This document shows positions 50,168-57,154 of a DNA stretch of 64,000 nucleotides, piece after piece. Each line of letters starts with the position of its first letter. Position 1 is the stretch's first letter. Source of the DNA: Streptomyces gobiensis (GTDB taxonomy: Bacteria > Actinomycetota > Actinomycetes > Streptomycetales > Streptomycetaceae). A program made the position numbers and the translations under genes. The stretch is from contig NZ_CP086120.1 of NCBI RefSeq assembly GCF_021216675.1, positions 1,966,501 through 2,030,500 on the forward strand. The letters run 5' to 3'. Under the pieces are notes generated by a model. It did no database searches. It saw nothing but the letters and a program-made list of their open reading frames with translations, and was not told the origin of the DNA.

Positions 50168-51678
50168 GCGGCGGCCTCCCGCTGCTGGGCACCCTGCCGC
50201 GCCGCGGCTCGCAGTACCTCGTACTCCTCAAGGCGGACCTCCTTGGTCACCTTGCGGAACTCGGAGGTGGTGCCCGGCCACACCGTCGTATTGCGGCCGT
50301 TGGCGTCCAGGTACCAGCTGTCGCAGCCGCCGGTGTTCCAGACGGTGCGCTTCATACGTTCCTGGAGGTGCTGGTTCCAGGCGCGCACCGCGGCAGGGCG
50401 GGCGTCCAGGGCGACCTTGCCGCCGAGGGTGTCCAGCTGCCGCACGAAGTCGACCATGTAGTTCAGCTGGGCCTCGATCATCAGGATCATCGAGCTGTTG
50501 CCGAGCCCGGTATTGGGGCCGATGATCGTCAGGAAGTTGGGGAAGCCCGCCGCGCTCGCTCCGCGCAGCGCTTCCATTCCTTCCTTCCACTCCTCGGCCA
50601 GGGTCGTCCCGTTGGCACCCTTGACCTTCTTCGCGATCGGCATGTCGGTGACATGGAAGCCGGTGCCGAAGATGATCGCGTCGGCCTCGGTCTCGGTGCC
50701 GTCGGCGGCGACCAGGGTGCTGCCGCGGACCTCCCGCAGCCCGGAGGCGACGAGGTCGACATTCTCCTTGGTCAGCGCCGGGTAGAAGTCATTGGAGAGC
50801 AGGATCCGCTTACAGCCGATGCGGTAGTCCGGGGTGAGCTGCCGCCGCGTCTGCGGGTCCTTGATGACCCGCTTCATATGCGCGGCGGCGAGCCGCTGTA
50901 CCAGCCCCAGTTCGGCCGGCCGCTTGGTAAAGGCGCTGACCTGGAGCTCCCGGATGCCCCACAGGAGCTGGCGGCGGAGATAGCGGGTGGCGGGGAGCAT
51001 GGTGTGCAGCCAGCGCTCCACACCGGTGATCCTGCGGTCCACCCGTGGCATCACCCAGGCCGGGGTGCGCTGGAAGAGGGTGAGCCGTCCAACGGTGGGC
51101 TGGATGGCCGGGACGATCTGGATCGCCGAGGCACCCGTGCCGATCATGGCGATCCGCTTGCCACGCAGATCGTAGTCGTGGTCCCACTGCGCGGAGTGGA
51201 AGACCTTCCCCTTGAAGCCGTCCAGCCCGGGAATGTCGGGGATCTTCGGATCGGAGAGCGGGCCGGTGGCGGACACCACCAGGTCCGCGGTCAAGGTCCC
51301 CTGCCCGGTCTCGATGACCCAGTGCAGTTCGTCGGTGTCCCAGGTGAGCTGCTGTACCTCGCAGTTGAAGCGGATGTGCTGCCGCAGCCCGAAGGTGTCG
51401 GTGACCCGCTCCAGATACGCCCGAATGTGTGGCTGCCCGGAGAAGCTCCGTGGCCACTGCGGGTTGGGTGCGAAGGAGAAGGAGTAGAGATGTGAGGGCA
51501 CGTCGCAGGCACAGCCCGGATAGCTGTTGTCGTGCCAGGTGCCGCCGACCGCCTCCCGGCGTTCCAGCACCACGAAGTCCGTGATGCCCGCGCGGCGCAG
51601 CCGCACGGCGGCGCCCAGGCCGCCGAATCCGGATCCGATCACCGCCACCCGTACATGCTCATGCTCACGCTCGGCCAT
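50164..51678 (-). CDS. Flavin-containing Baeyer-Villiger-type monooxygenase
   Basis: A 504-residue FAD/NADPH monooxygenase. The FAD motif is VIGSGFGGLGAAVRL near the N-terminus, the BVMO fingerprint FxGxxxHxxxW(D/P) is FKGKVFHSAQWD, and the NADPH motif is IGTGASAIQ. This family oxidises ketones to esters or acts on sulphur compounds. I chose the ATG at 51678 because GGGAGG lies eight bases upstream; an in-frame ATG 17 codons earlier lacks a site. It heads the operon with the hydrolase and SDR genes and is divergent from a MerR regulator. It corresponds in position to mymA of the M. tuberculosis mymA-lipR-sadH operon. Confidence 0.93.
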   Translation of the reverse strand: MAEREHEHVRVAVIGSGFGGLGAAVRLRRAGITDFVVLERREAVGGTWHDNSYPGCACDVPSHLYSFSFAPNPQWPRSFSGQPHIRAYLERVTDTFGLRQHIRFNCEVQQLTWDTDELHWVIETGQGTLTADLVVSATGPLSDPKIPDIPGLDGFKGKVFHSAQWDHDYDLRGKRIAMIGTGASAIQIVPAIQPTVGRLTLFQRTPAWVMPRVDRRITGVERWLHTMLPATRYLRRQLLWGIRELQVSAFTKRPAELGLVQRLAAAHMKRVIKDPQTRRQLTPDYRIGCKRILLSNDFYPALTKENVDLVASGLREVRGSTLVAADGTETEADAIIFGTGFHVTDMPIAKKVKGANGTTLAEEWKEGMEALRGASAAGFPNFLTIIGPNTGLGNSSMILMIEAQLNYMVDFVRQLDTLGGKVALDARPAAVRAWNQHLQERMKRTVWNTGGCDSWYLDANGRNTTVWPGTTSEFRKVTKEVRLEEYEVLRAAARQGAQQREAAA

Positions 51679-51778
51679 GCCGCCGCCTCCCGAGTTCTCT
51701 TCGGTGCCACCGACCATGCCAGCAATCACTGGCGCAATCGCAGCGTAGGGCAGCGGCGTACTGGTGGGTAGGGGCTGT

Positions 51779-51796
51779 GCGGTGAAAAGTTACCGC
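51779..51796. promoter_or_regulatory. Candidate MerR operator
   Basis: GCGGT-gaaaagtt-ACCGC is an 18-base inverted repeat in the 165-base gap between the divergent monooxygenase operon and the MerR gene. Its size and symmetry fit a MerR-family site. Confidence 0.4.
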
Positions 51797-51831
51797 CGGT
51801 TGCACCCCCGGCCCCCGTCCCTCTTCCGGCA

Positions 51832-51843
51832 TAGGCTAATGAT
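51832..51843 (+). promoter_or_regulatory. -10 box of a leaderless merR transcript
   Basis: TAGGCT (51832-51837) lies six bases before the GTG at 51844. The start codon would be at or next to the transcript 5' end. No clear -35 box is at the right distance. Confidence 0.4.
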
Positions 51844-52635
51844 GTGGGGACCTCCGAGGAGCACAAGCAGCAGACCAGCAGTAACAGCACGACCAGCGGC
51901 ACCGCCGAGCGTGAGTACCGCGCACCCGAACTCGCCGAAGCCGCCGGAATCACCACCCGTACGCTGCGCTTCTACCGCGAGCGCAAGCTGGTGCCGCCAC
52001 CCCGCCGGGAAGGCCGGATCGCCTGGTACAGCGACCACCACCTCGCCCGGCTGCGCACCATCGGCGCCCTGCTCACCCGAGGCCATACCCTGGGCGGAAT
52101 CGCCGAGATCCTTGCCGCCTTCGAGAAGGGCCGCGATTCCCGCAGCGCCGCCGAACTGCTGGGCCTGGCCCACACCCTGACCCCGCCCTTCTCGGAGGAG
52201 ACCCCGGTCCGGCTCACTCCCGAGGAGCTGGCCGCGCACTTCCCCGGCGAGGACTCCGCAGAGAATCTGTCCGCCTGCCTTGATCTTGGCTACCTCGCGG
52301 TGGACGGCGATGAGCTGGTCCACGTCAGCCAGCGTCTCCTGGATGCCTCGTCCGCGCTGGTCGGGGAGGGGATTCCGCTCTCCGCCGTGCTGGACGCGGG
52401 CCGGGAGGTCCGTACCCATGTCGAGGCCATCGCCACGGTATTCGCGGACCTCATCCGTGAGCGGCTGCTGGCCAGCGGCCGGGACCCGGAACGTATCGCC
52501 GAGGCCGTGGACCGCCTCCGCCCGTACGCCAAGCAGGTCGTCGACGCGGAGCTGTCCATGGCCCTGGACCGCCGGGTACGCACGGAACTGGACGCCTGGC
52601 TCCAAGACCAGGCCCACGGCCCCAAGGAACCCTAG
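51844..52635 (+). CDS. MerR family transcriptional regulator
   Basis: A 263-residue regulator. The N-terminal MerR helix-turn-helix is YRAPELAEAAGITTRTLRFYRERKLVPPPRREGRIAWYSDHHLARL, preceded by about 24 Ser/Thr/Gln-rich residues. The remaining 190 residues are helical, with LDLGYLAVDGDELVHVSQRLLDASSALV, and lack the Cys residues of metal-sensing MerR proteins, so an organic effector is likelier. It is divergent from the monooxygenase operon, which is the probable target, by way of the palindrome at 51779. The downstream gap carries extragenic repeat E. Confidence 0.9.
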   Translation: MGTSEEHKQQTSSNSTTSGTAEREYRAPELAEAAGITTRTLRFYRERKLVPPPRREGRIAWYSDHHLARLRTIGALLTRGHTLGGIAEILAAFEKGRDSRSAAELLGLAHTLTPPFSEETPVRLTPEELAAHFPGEDSAENLSACLDLGYLAVDGDELVHVSQRLLDASSALVGEGIPLSAVLDAGREVRTHVEAIATVFADLIRERLLASGRDPERIAEAVDRLRPYAKQVVDAELSMALDRRVRTELDAWLQDQAHGPKEP

Positions 52636-52648
52636 CCGCCAGGACCCC

Positions 52649-52832
52649 CCGGAACCGGGGCTGCGCCCCGGGGCCCCGGGGTTGGCCGGGTGCGGGCCCC
52701 ACCCCCGTTGTGGGCACTCGGGCCTCCCCCAGACTTCGTCCGGGGGGACCCCCAGAGGGGCGGCACGGGTGGGCACAACGGGGCCTGGGGGCGGAGCCCC
52801 CAGTTTCGGGAAGGGGCCGGGTTAGGGGAGAA
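52649..52832. repeat. Extragenic palindromic repeat, copy E
   Basis: The 73-base hairpin module (52707-52779) is identical to copy D. Here GC-rich modules flank it on both sides: an inverted one at 52649-52682 (CCGGAACCGGGGC...CCCCGGGG) and a direct one up to 52832 (GGGAAGGGGCCGGG). It lies between the convergent merR and xthA genes. Confidence 0.78.
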
Positions 52833-52866
52833 CTCACCCGGCTGCCGGAGGCCCGCACGCGCCCGG

Positions 52867-53682
52867 CTACGCCGCTCCGGCCAAGTCGAACGTCACCGTG
52901 ACCGGCGCATGGTCGCTCCACCGTGCCGTGTGGCTGGGCGCCCGCTCCACCTCGGCCTTCAGCGCCCGCTTCGCCAGGCCGCCCGTCGCCACCTGATAGT
53001 CGATCCGCCAGCCGCTGTCGTTGTCGAAGGCGCGGCCACGGTAGGACCACCAGGAGTACGGGCCCGCCTGGCCGGGGTGGAGCTGGCGTACGACATCGAC
53101 ATAGCCGCCGTCGGTCTCGGTGAAGATCCGGGACATCCACTCCCGCTCCTCCGGCAGAAACCCGGCGTTCTTGCGGTTGGCCTTCCAGTTCTTCAGGTCG
53201 GCCTCCTGGTGGGCGATATTCCAGTCGCCGCAGACCAGCACCTCGCGGCCGTCGGCCGCCGCGCGCTCCCGGAGCTCCTTGAGATAGGGGAAGAAGGCAG
53301 CCATAAAGCGTTCCTTCTCCTCCTGCCGCTCGGTGCCGACCTCACCGGAGGGGAGGTAGAGGCTGGCGACCGTCACACCTGGAAGGTCGGCCTCCAGATA
53401 GCGGCCGGACTCTTCGAACTCCGTCACCCCGAAGCCCACCCGCACCCGGTCCGGCTCCCGGCGGGTGAGCAGGGCCACGCCCGCCCGGCCTTTGGCGGCG
53501 GCCGGCGCGTAGGAGACATGCCAGCCGTCCGGCTCGCGCACCTCATCGGCGAGCTGATGCGGTTCGGCGCGGACCTCCTGGAGGCAGATCACATCCGCCT
53601 CGGTGGCCGCCAGCCACTCCGCATAGCCCTTCTTGGCCGCGGCTCGCAGCCCATTCACGTTTACGGACGACACCTTGAACAT
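52867..53682 (-). CDS. xthA: Exodeoxyribonuclease III
   Basis: XthA is the AP endonuclease and 3' exonuclease of base excision repair. The 271-residue protein has the family motifs NVNGLRAAAKKG, the metal ligand Glu in CLQEVRAEP, the catalytic GDWNIAHQEADLKNW, SWWSYRGRAFDNDSGWRIDYQ, and the C-terminal WSDHAPVTV (His). The ATG at 53682 lies six bases after a -10-like TATGGT (minus strand), implying a leaderless message. Only 26 bases separate it from the divergent GNAT gene. Confidence 0.94.
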   Translation of the reverse strand: MFKVSSVNVNGLRAAAKKGYAEWLAATEADVICLQEVRAEPHQLADEVREPDGWHVSYAPAAAKGRAGVALLTRREPDRVRVGFGVTEFEESGRYLEADLPGVTVASLYLPSGEVGTERQEEKERFMAAFFPYLKELRERAAADGREVLVCGDWNIAHQEADLKNWKANRKNAGFLPEEREWMSRIFTETDGGYVDVVRQLHPGQAGPYSWWSYRGRAFDNDSGWRIDYQVATGGLAKRALKAEVERAPSHTARWSDHAPVTVTFDLAGAA

Positions 53683-53688
53683 TCCGGC

Positions 53689-53702
53689 ACCATACCTACG
53701 AT
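53689..53702. promoter_or_regulatory. Back-to-back -10 boxes of two divergent leaderless genes
   Basis: TACGAT (53697-53702) lies six bases before the plus-strand ATG at 53709. On the minus strand TATGGT (53689-53694) lies six bases before the xthA ATG. The two boxes are two bases apart, so each polymerase would cover the other's -10 region. Confidence 0.45.
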
Positions 53703-53708
53703 GCAGGA

Positions 53709-54185
53709 ATGCAGATTGTGACCGCGGGTTACGACCACCCCGACGCACAGAAGCTCGACGCCGAAGTGCAGCTGGAGTACGCCGAGCGCTATGCGAGCGG
53801 GGGCGATATCTCCCCATTGAGCCCGGAAATGTTCGAGCCCCCGAACGGTCTGTTTGTGCTGGTGTACGACGACTCGGGGCGGCCGGTCGGCACCGGTGGC
53901 TGGCGGAGCCAGGAGCGTAACGGCGAGGGCTACTCGGACGGTGATGCCGAGATCAAGCGGATGTACGTCATACCCGGGGCCCGTGGCCAGGGTCTGGCCC
54001 GGAAGATCCTCGCCGTGCTGGAGGAGAGCGCACGGGCGGCGGGACGCGTCCGGATGGTCCTGGAGACCGGCATCAAGCAGCCTGAGGCAATAGAGCTGTA
54101 CACCTCCAGCGGCTACGAGCCCGTCAAGAAGTTCGGCTTCTATCGCGACTACGACGACTCCCGCTGTTTCGCCAAGCTGCTGTAA
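53709..54185 (+). CDS. GNAT family N-acetyltransferase
   Basis: A 158-residue acetyltransferase. The acetyl-CoA site is IKRMYVIPGARGQGLARKILAVLEE (R-G-x-G-x-A) and the C-terminal EAIELYTSSGYEPVKKFGFYRDYDDSRCFAKLL is the usual family end. A conserved central block, VGTGGWRSQ, is also typical. The substrate is unknown. The gene is leaderless by promoter spacing and divergent from xthA. Confidence 0.87.
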   Translation: MQIVTAGYDHPDAQKLDAEVQLEYAERYASGGDISPLSPEMFEPPNGLFVLVYDDSGRPVGTGGWRSQERNGEGYSDGDAEIKRMYVIPGARGQGLARKILAVLEESARAAGRVRMVLETGIKQPEAIELYTSSGYEPVKKFGFYRDYDDSRCFAKLL

Positions 54186-54297
54186 AGGACACCCTCCGGC
54201 TGCCGCGCCACGCATAACCAGCCCCCGAAGCTGGCAAGACTGTGGGGGATCGATGGGCCCGCCCGTGTTGTATTCGTGAGGAAGGTCAGACTGCCAC

Positions 54298-55050
54298 GTG
54301 GATGAGCAGCTCCAGCACCACTACACACAGCTCGCGGACACCTACGACGACACGTGGGGCCACCGCCCCGCGTACCTGGACTGGATGGAGGAACACATCA
54401 GCCGTCGGCTGCGCGTCAGCCCCGGGGAGTGGATCGCCGACATCGGAGCGGGCACCGGCCTGTTCCTGCGCCGTCTGCTGCCGTACGCGACGGAGCAAAC
54501 CCCGGTGGTATGCGTCGACCCTTCGGCGGCGATGCTCGCCCGGCTGCCACAGGACCCTCGCCTGCACCCGGTTCAGGCCACGGCGGAGGAGTTGGCCGCG
54601 GGGCAGGTGGAGCTGCCGTGCGACACCGTTGACGCTCTCGTGATCAAGGAGGCGGTGCACCACTTCACCGACCTGGACCACACCCTGGTGGGTCTGGCCG
54701 ACCAGCTGTCCGCCGACGGCCGCGTCCTCATTGTGACGCTTCCGCCGCAGCTCAAGTATCCGCTCTTTCAGACGGCGCTGGACCGCTTCGCCGCCGGCCA
54801 GCCCGAGCCCGAGTCGGTCGCCGCCGCACTGCGCAAGGCGGGGCTGAAAGCGACCACCACCATCGAGGAGTTTCCCGTCTCCATTGAACGGGACCGCTGG
54901 CTACGGCTGGTAGCCAACCGCTGGATGTCCGTGCTGTCCACGTTCTCCGACACCGAGCTCAGCAGCGGCCTGGAGGAGATCGCCGAGGAACACCCCAGCC
55001 CCCAGCTGGAGTTCCCGGACCGCTTCGCCTTCATCCTCGGTCACCGCTGA
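54298..55050 (+). CDS. SAM-dependent methyltransferase (class I, small-molecule type)
   Basis: A 250-residue methyltransferase. Motif I is IADIGAGTGLFLRRLL near residues 47-62, the acidic motif II is VCVDPSAAMLARL, and motif IV resembles DALVIKEAVHHFTDLD. The N-terminal YTQLADTYDDTW and YLDWMEEHI are typical of the ubiE/MT11-like group that methylates metabolites. The GTG at 54298 is taken as start, with GAGGAAGG 13 bases upstream. It is a convergent neighbour of a YbaK-type deacylase. Together with the ATP-grasp gene that follows it might belong to a small-molecule pathway, but the product is unknown. Confidence 0.82.
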   Translation: MDEQLQHHYTQLADTYDDTWGHRPAYLDWMEEHISRRLRVSPGEWIADIGAGTGLFLRRLLPYATEQTPVVCVDPSAAMLARLPQDPRLHPVQATAEELAAGQVELPCDTVDALVIKEAVHHFTDLDHTLVGLADQLSADGRVLIVTLPPQLKYPLFQTALDRFAAGQPEPESVAAALRKAGLKATTTIEEFPVSIERDRWLRLVANRWMSVLSTFSDTELSSGLEEIAEEHPSPQLEFPDRFAFILGHR

Positions 55051-55054
55051 TTGC

Positions 55055-55126
55055 CCGTTCGTATCATTTACATCGTTCGTCTCGTTCGTCTCGCTTGACT
55101 CGTTTGGCTCGTTCGCCTCATTTACC
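55055..55126. repeat. 9-base tandem repeat (eight imperfect units)
   Basis: Eight 9-base units of consensus TCGTTCGYC run from 55055 to 55126, units 3 and 4 being identical. They fill the gap between the convergent methyltransferase and YbaK genes and include the last codons of the YbaK gene. Units 2 and 8 are the diverged TCATTTAC type. Confidence 0.8.
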
Positions 55127-55681
55127 CAGCCCGGCGATGGTTTCCGCACCGGGGAGCTCGCCCAGTGCGCTGCCGGGCACGATGAGCTTGCCGCGGCGCA
55201 GACCGCTGCCGATCAGAACATGGGGGGTCGCGGTGACGGCCTCATCGACCAGCAGGGGCCAGTCACCGGGCAAGCCGATGGGCGTGATGCCGCCGTATTC
55301 CATGCCGGTCTCGGCGACAGCCATATCCATGGCGGCGAACGACGCCTTGCGGGCGCCGAGGTGTTTGCGGACCGTCCTGTTGACATCGAGCTGGGTGGTC
55401 GCGAGCACGACGCATGCGGCGAGCGTGGTCTGCTGACCACGCTTGGCCGCGACCACCACACAGTTCGCGGAGACGTCGGCCGCTACGTCATAGGCCTCGC
55501 AGAAGGCCGCGGTGTCGGCCTTGTCCGGGTCGGTGTCCACGACAAGCACCGACTCCACCGGCGCCGCGGCCGCCCACTTCTCCAGCGCGTCGGCCACGGG
55601 GCGTGCCACCAGTTCGGGCCGCCGCACCGCTGGCCACGCGCCCTCGAAGGAACCGAAGGGAGTGCTGAGGGGGCTGTCCAT
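55118..55681 (-). CDS. YbaK/EbsC-type aminoacyl-tRNA deacylase
   Basis: A 187-residue protein of the YbaK/ProX editing family that hydrolyses misacylated tRNA (or similar aminoacyl esters) in trans. CVVVAAKRGQQTTLAACVVLATTQLDVNRTVRKHLGARKASFA contains the conserved Lys of the YbaK family, and YGGITPIGLPGDWPLLVDEAV the characteristic GxxPxG motif. The ATG at 55681 follows TAAACT by six bases, so it is probably leaderless. Neighbours are a methyltransferase and a divergent ATP-grasp-like gene. Which amino acid it removes is unknown. Confidence 0.88.
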   Translation of the reverse strand: MDSPLSTPFGSFEGAWPAVRRPELVARPVADALEKWAAAAPVESVLVVDTDPDKADTAAFCEAYDVAADVSANCVVVAAKRGQQTTLAACVVLATTQLDVNRTVRKHLGARKASFAAMDMAVAETGMEYGGITPIGLPGDWPLLVDEAVTATPHVLIGSGLRRGKLIVPGSALGELPGAETIAGLGK

Positions 55682-55687
55682 CCGCCG

Positions 55688-55693
55688 AGTTTA
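55688..55693 (-). promoter_or_regulatory. -10 box of a leaderless YbaK-type transcript
   Basis: On the minus strand TAAACT lies six bases before the ATG at 55681. The divergent ATP-grasp-like gene starts 77 bases away and has a small inverted repeat TGATC-gaacgt-GATCA over its GTG start. Confidence 0.4.
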
Positions 55694-55758
55694 GCCAGCG
55701 GCTTACCACGCCCGGCCGTATGGGCGCATCCCCCGACTTGGATCGTCGTTGATCGAAC

Positions 55759-57111
55759 GTGATCACAGATGACAACGAGGTGCCGTTGTTCGACCCGGAG
55801 CGGGATCTGGTCGTACTGCCCGGGGCGCCGGGGCATACCCACCCGGCGGCTGGGCGTGTCGTGGACGCCCTGGAGCAGGTACGGTCCCGGATTCTCACGG
55901 AGCGGCTGTACAAGGTGGGGACGCTCCGGACAGGGCCGAGCAGTGACCCCTACCCCGTGATGCCCGCTGTCGCAGCACTGCACCGGCGGGCCGAGCCGGC
56001 GCTGCGGCGCCGGGCGCAGACGGCCGTGGCCTGCCTGGAGCAGCTGATCCAGCGGTACCCGGATGACCCGGAACTCCAGGATTTCCTCGATGTGCCACCG
56101 GTGCTGCACCGGTGGATTCTGCGGCATCCGGCTCCGGAGCAGCTGCGGGTCGACTTCTGCCGGCTGGATCTGCTCGGTGACACGCTGAGCTCGACGCGGG
56201 TCCTGGAGTTCAACGCGAGCAGCCCGGGTGGAGTCGTCTCCTCCGGGATGCTCAATCGCTTCTGCCGTCAGTCCTCGCTCGGCACACTGCTGGCCGAGTG
56301 GGAGGTGCCCCAGGCTCCGTTCGAACGACCGGGGTGGTTCGCCGACTGGCTGATCGACTACGGGCGGGTACGGGGAGTGCGCGAGGACGAGAGCAGCCGT
56401 GTGGGGCTGTTCCACGAACGCCTGAGCCTGAAGTTTGAGTTCAACCAGCTGCGTGCGCAGTTGCGGGGCCGGGGACGCACACCGGTGGAGACGGAACCTT
56501 CCGCGATCGACCACGTAAAGAGCCTGCGGCTGGGCTACCTCAAGTACATCCCCGAGGACCCGCGTGAGGTGGAACGCTGGGAAACGTTCTGTGCCCGGAT
56601 GACCGACGGCCAGCTCGTAGCCCCGAACGCACTTGCCGCACGCTGGGTCGCGGAGAACAAGCTGTGCCTGGCGGCGCTCTCCGACCCCCGCTTCCGGCGG
56701 CTGTTCACCCCGCCGCAACGCGCCACGCTGGACGCCCTGGTGCCGTACAGCCGCAAACTGGGGGACGGTATCAGCGAGACGGAAGCGATCAACGAACGGA
56801 CCCGGCTGATCATAAAGGCGCCGTACAGCCGCCATGGCACGTCGGTGGTACTGGGGGCGGAGACGCCCGCCGACGTATGGTCAGGCCTGGTCCGGGATCC
56901 CGCGCGCCGGGGCTGGCTGATCCAGGAGCGCGTCACGCCATCGGCCGTCGGCACGAACGACGGGACGTATTTCCGGGATCTTATGGTGCCGGTCCTGGGC
57001 GGACGGGTCATCGGCTACTGCGCCCGGATGAACCGGAAACGTGTGCTCAACTCGGCCCAGGGCAGCGGCACCCACGCCGTCTTCAGCCCGCACGACCTGC
57101 ACAAGACCTGA
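55759..57111 (+). CDS. Circularly permuted ATP-grasp-like ligase
   Basis: A 450-residue protein that resembles circularly permuted ATP-grasp ligases (related to glutathionylspermidine synthase). Segments that support this are RVLEFNASSPGGVVSSG (a metal/nucleotide-binding E-x-N type motif), NALAARWVAENKLCLAALSD, LIIKAPYSRHGTSVVLG (Lys-containing nucleotide-binding strand and Gly loop), and WLIQERVTPSAVG with FRDLMVPVLGGRVIGYCARM. Such enzymes join a carboxylate to an amine using ATP. It starts with GTG at 55759. The neighbours (methyltransferase, YbaK deacylase) leave open a peptide- or amide-forming pathway, but the substrate cannot be read from the sequence. Alternative: an orphan ATP-grasp protein of unknown role. 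Confidence 0.72.
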   Translation: MITDDNEVPLFDPERDLVVLPGAPGHTHPAAGRVVDALEQVRSRILTERLYKVGTLRTGPSSDPYPVMPAVAALHRRAEPALRRRAQTAVACLEQLIQRYPDDPELQDFLDVPPVLHRWILRHPAPEQLRVDFCRLDLLGDTLSSTRVLEFNASSPGGVVSSGMLNRFCRQSSLGTLLAEWEVPQAPFERPGWFADWLIDYGRVRGVREDESSRVGLFHERLSLKFEFNQLRAQLRGRGRTPVETEPSAIDHVKSLRLGYLKYIPEDPREVERWETFCARMTDGQLVAPNALAARWVAENKLCLAALSDPRFRRLFTPPQRATLDALVPYSRKLGDGISETEAINERTRLIIKAPYSRHGTSVVLGAETPADVWSGLVRDPARRGWLIQERVTPSAVGTNDGTYFRDLMVPVLGGRVIGYCARMNRKRVLNSAQGSGTHAVFSPHDLHKT

Positions 57112-57154
57112 CCGCGGGCTGGAGGGACGTGCGGGACTCACGGAACTAGCTGGG

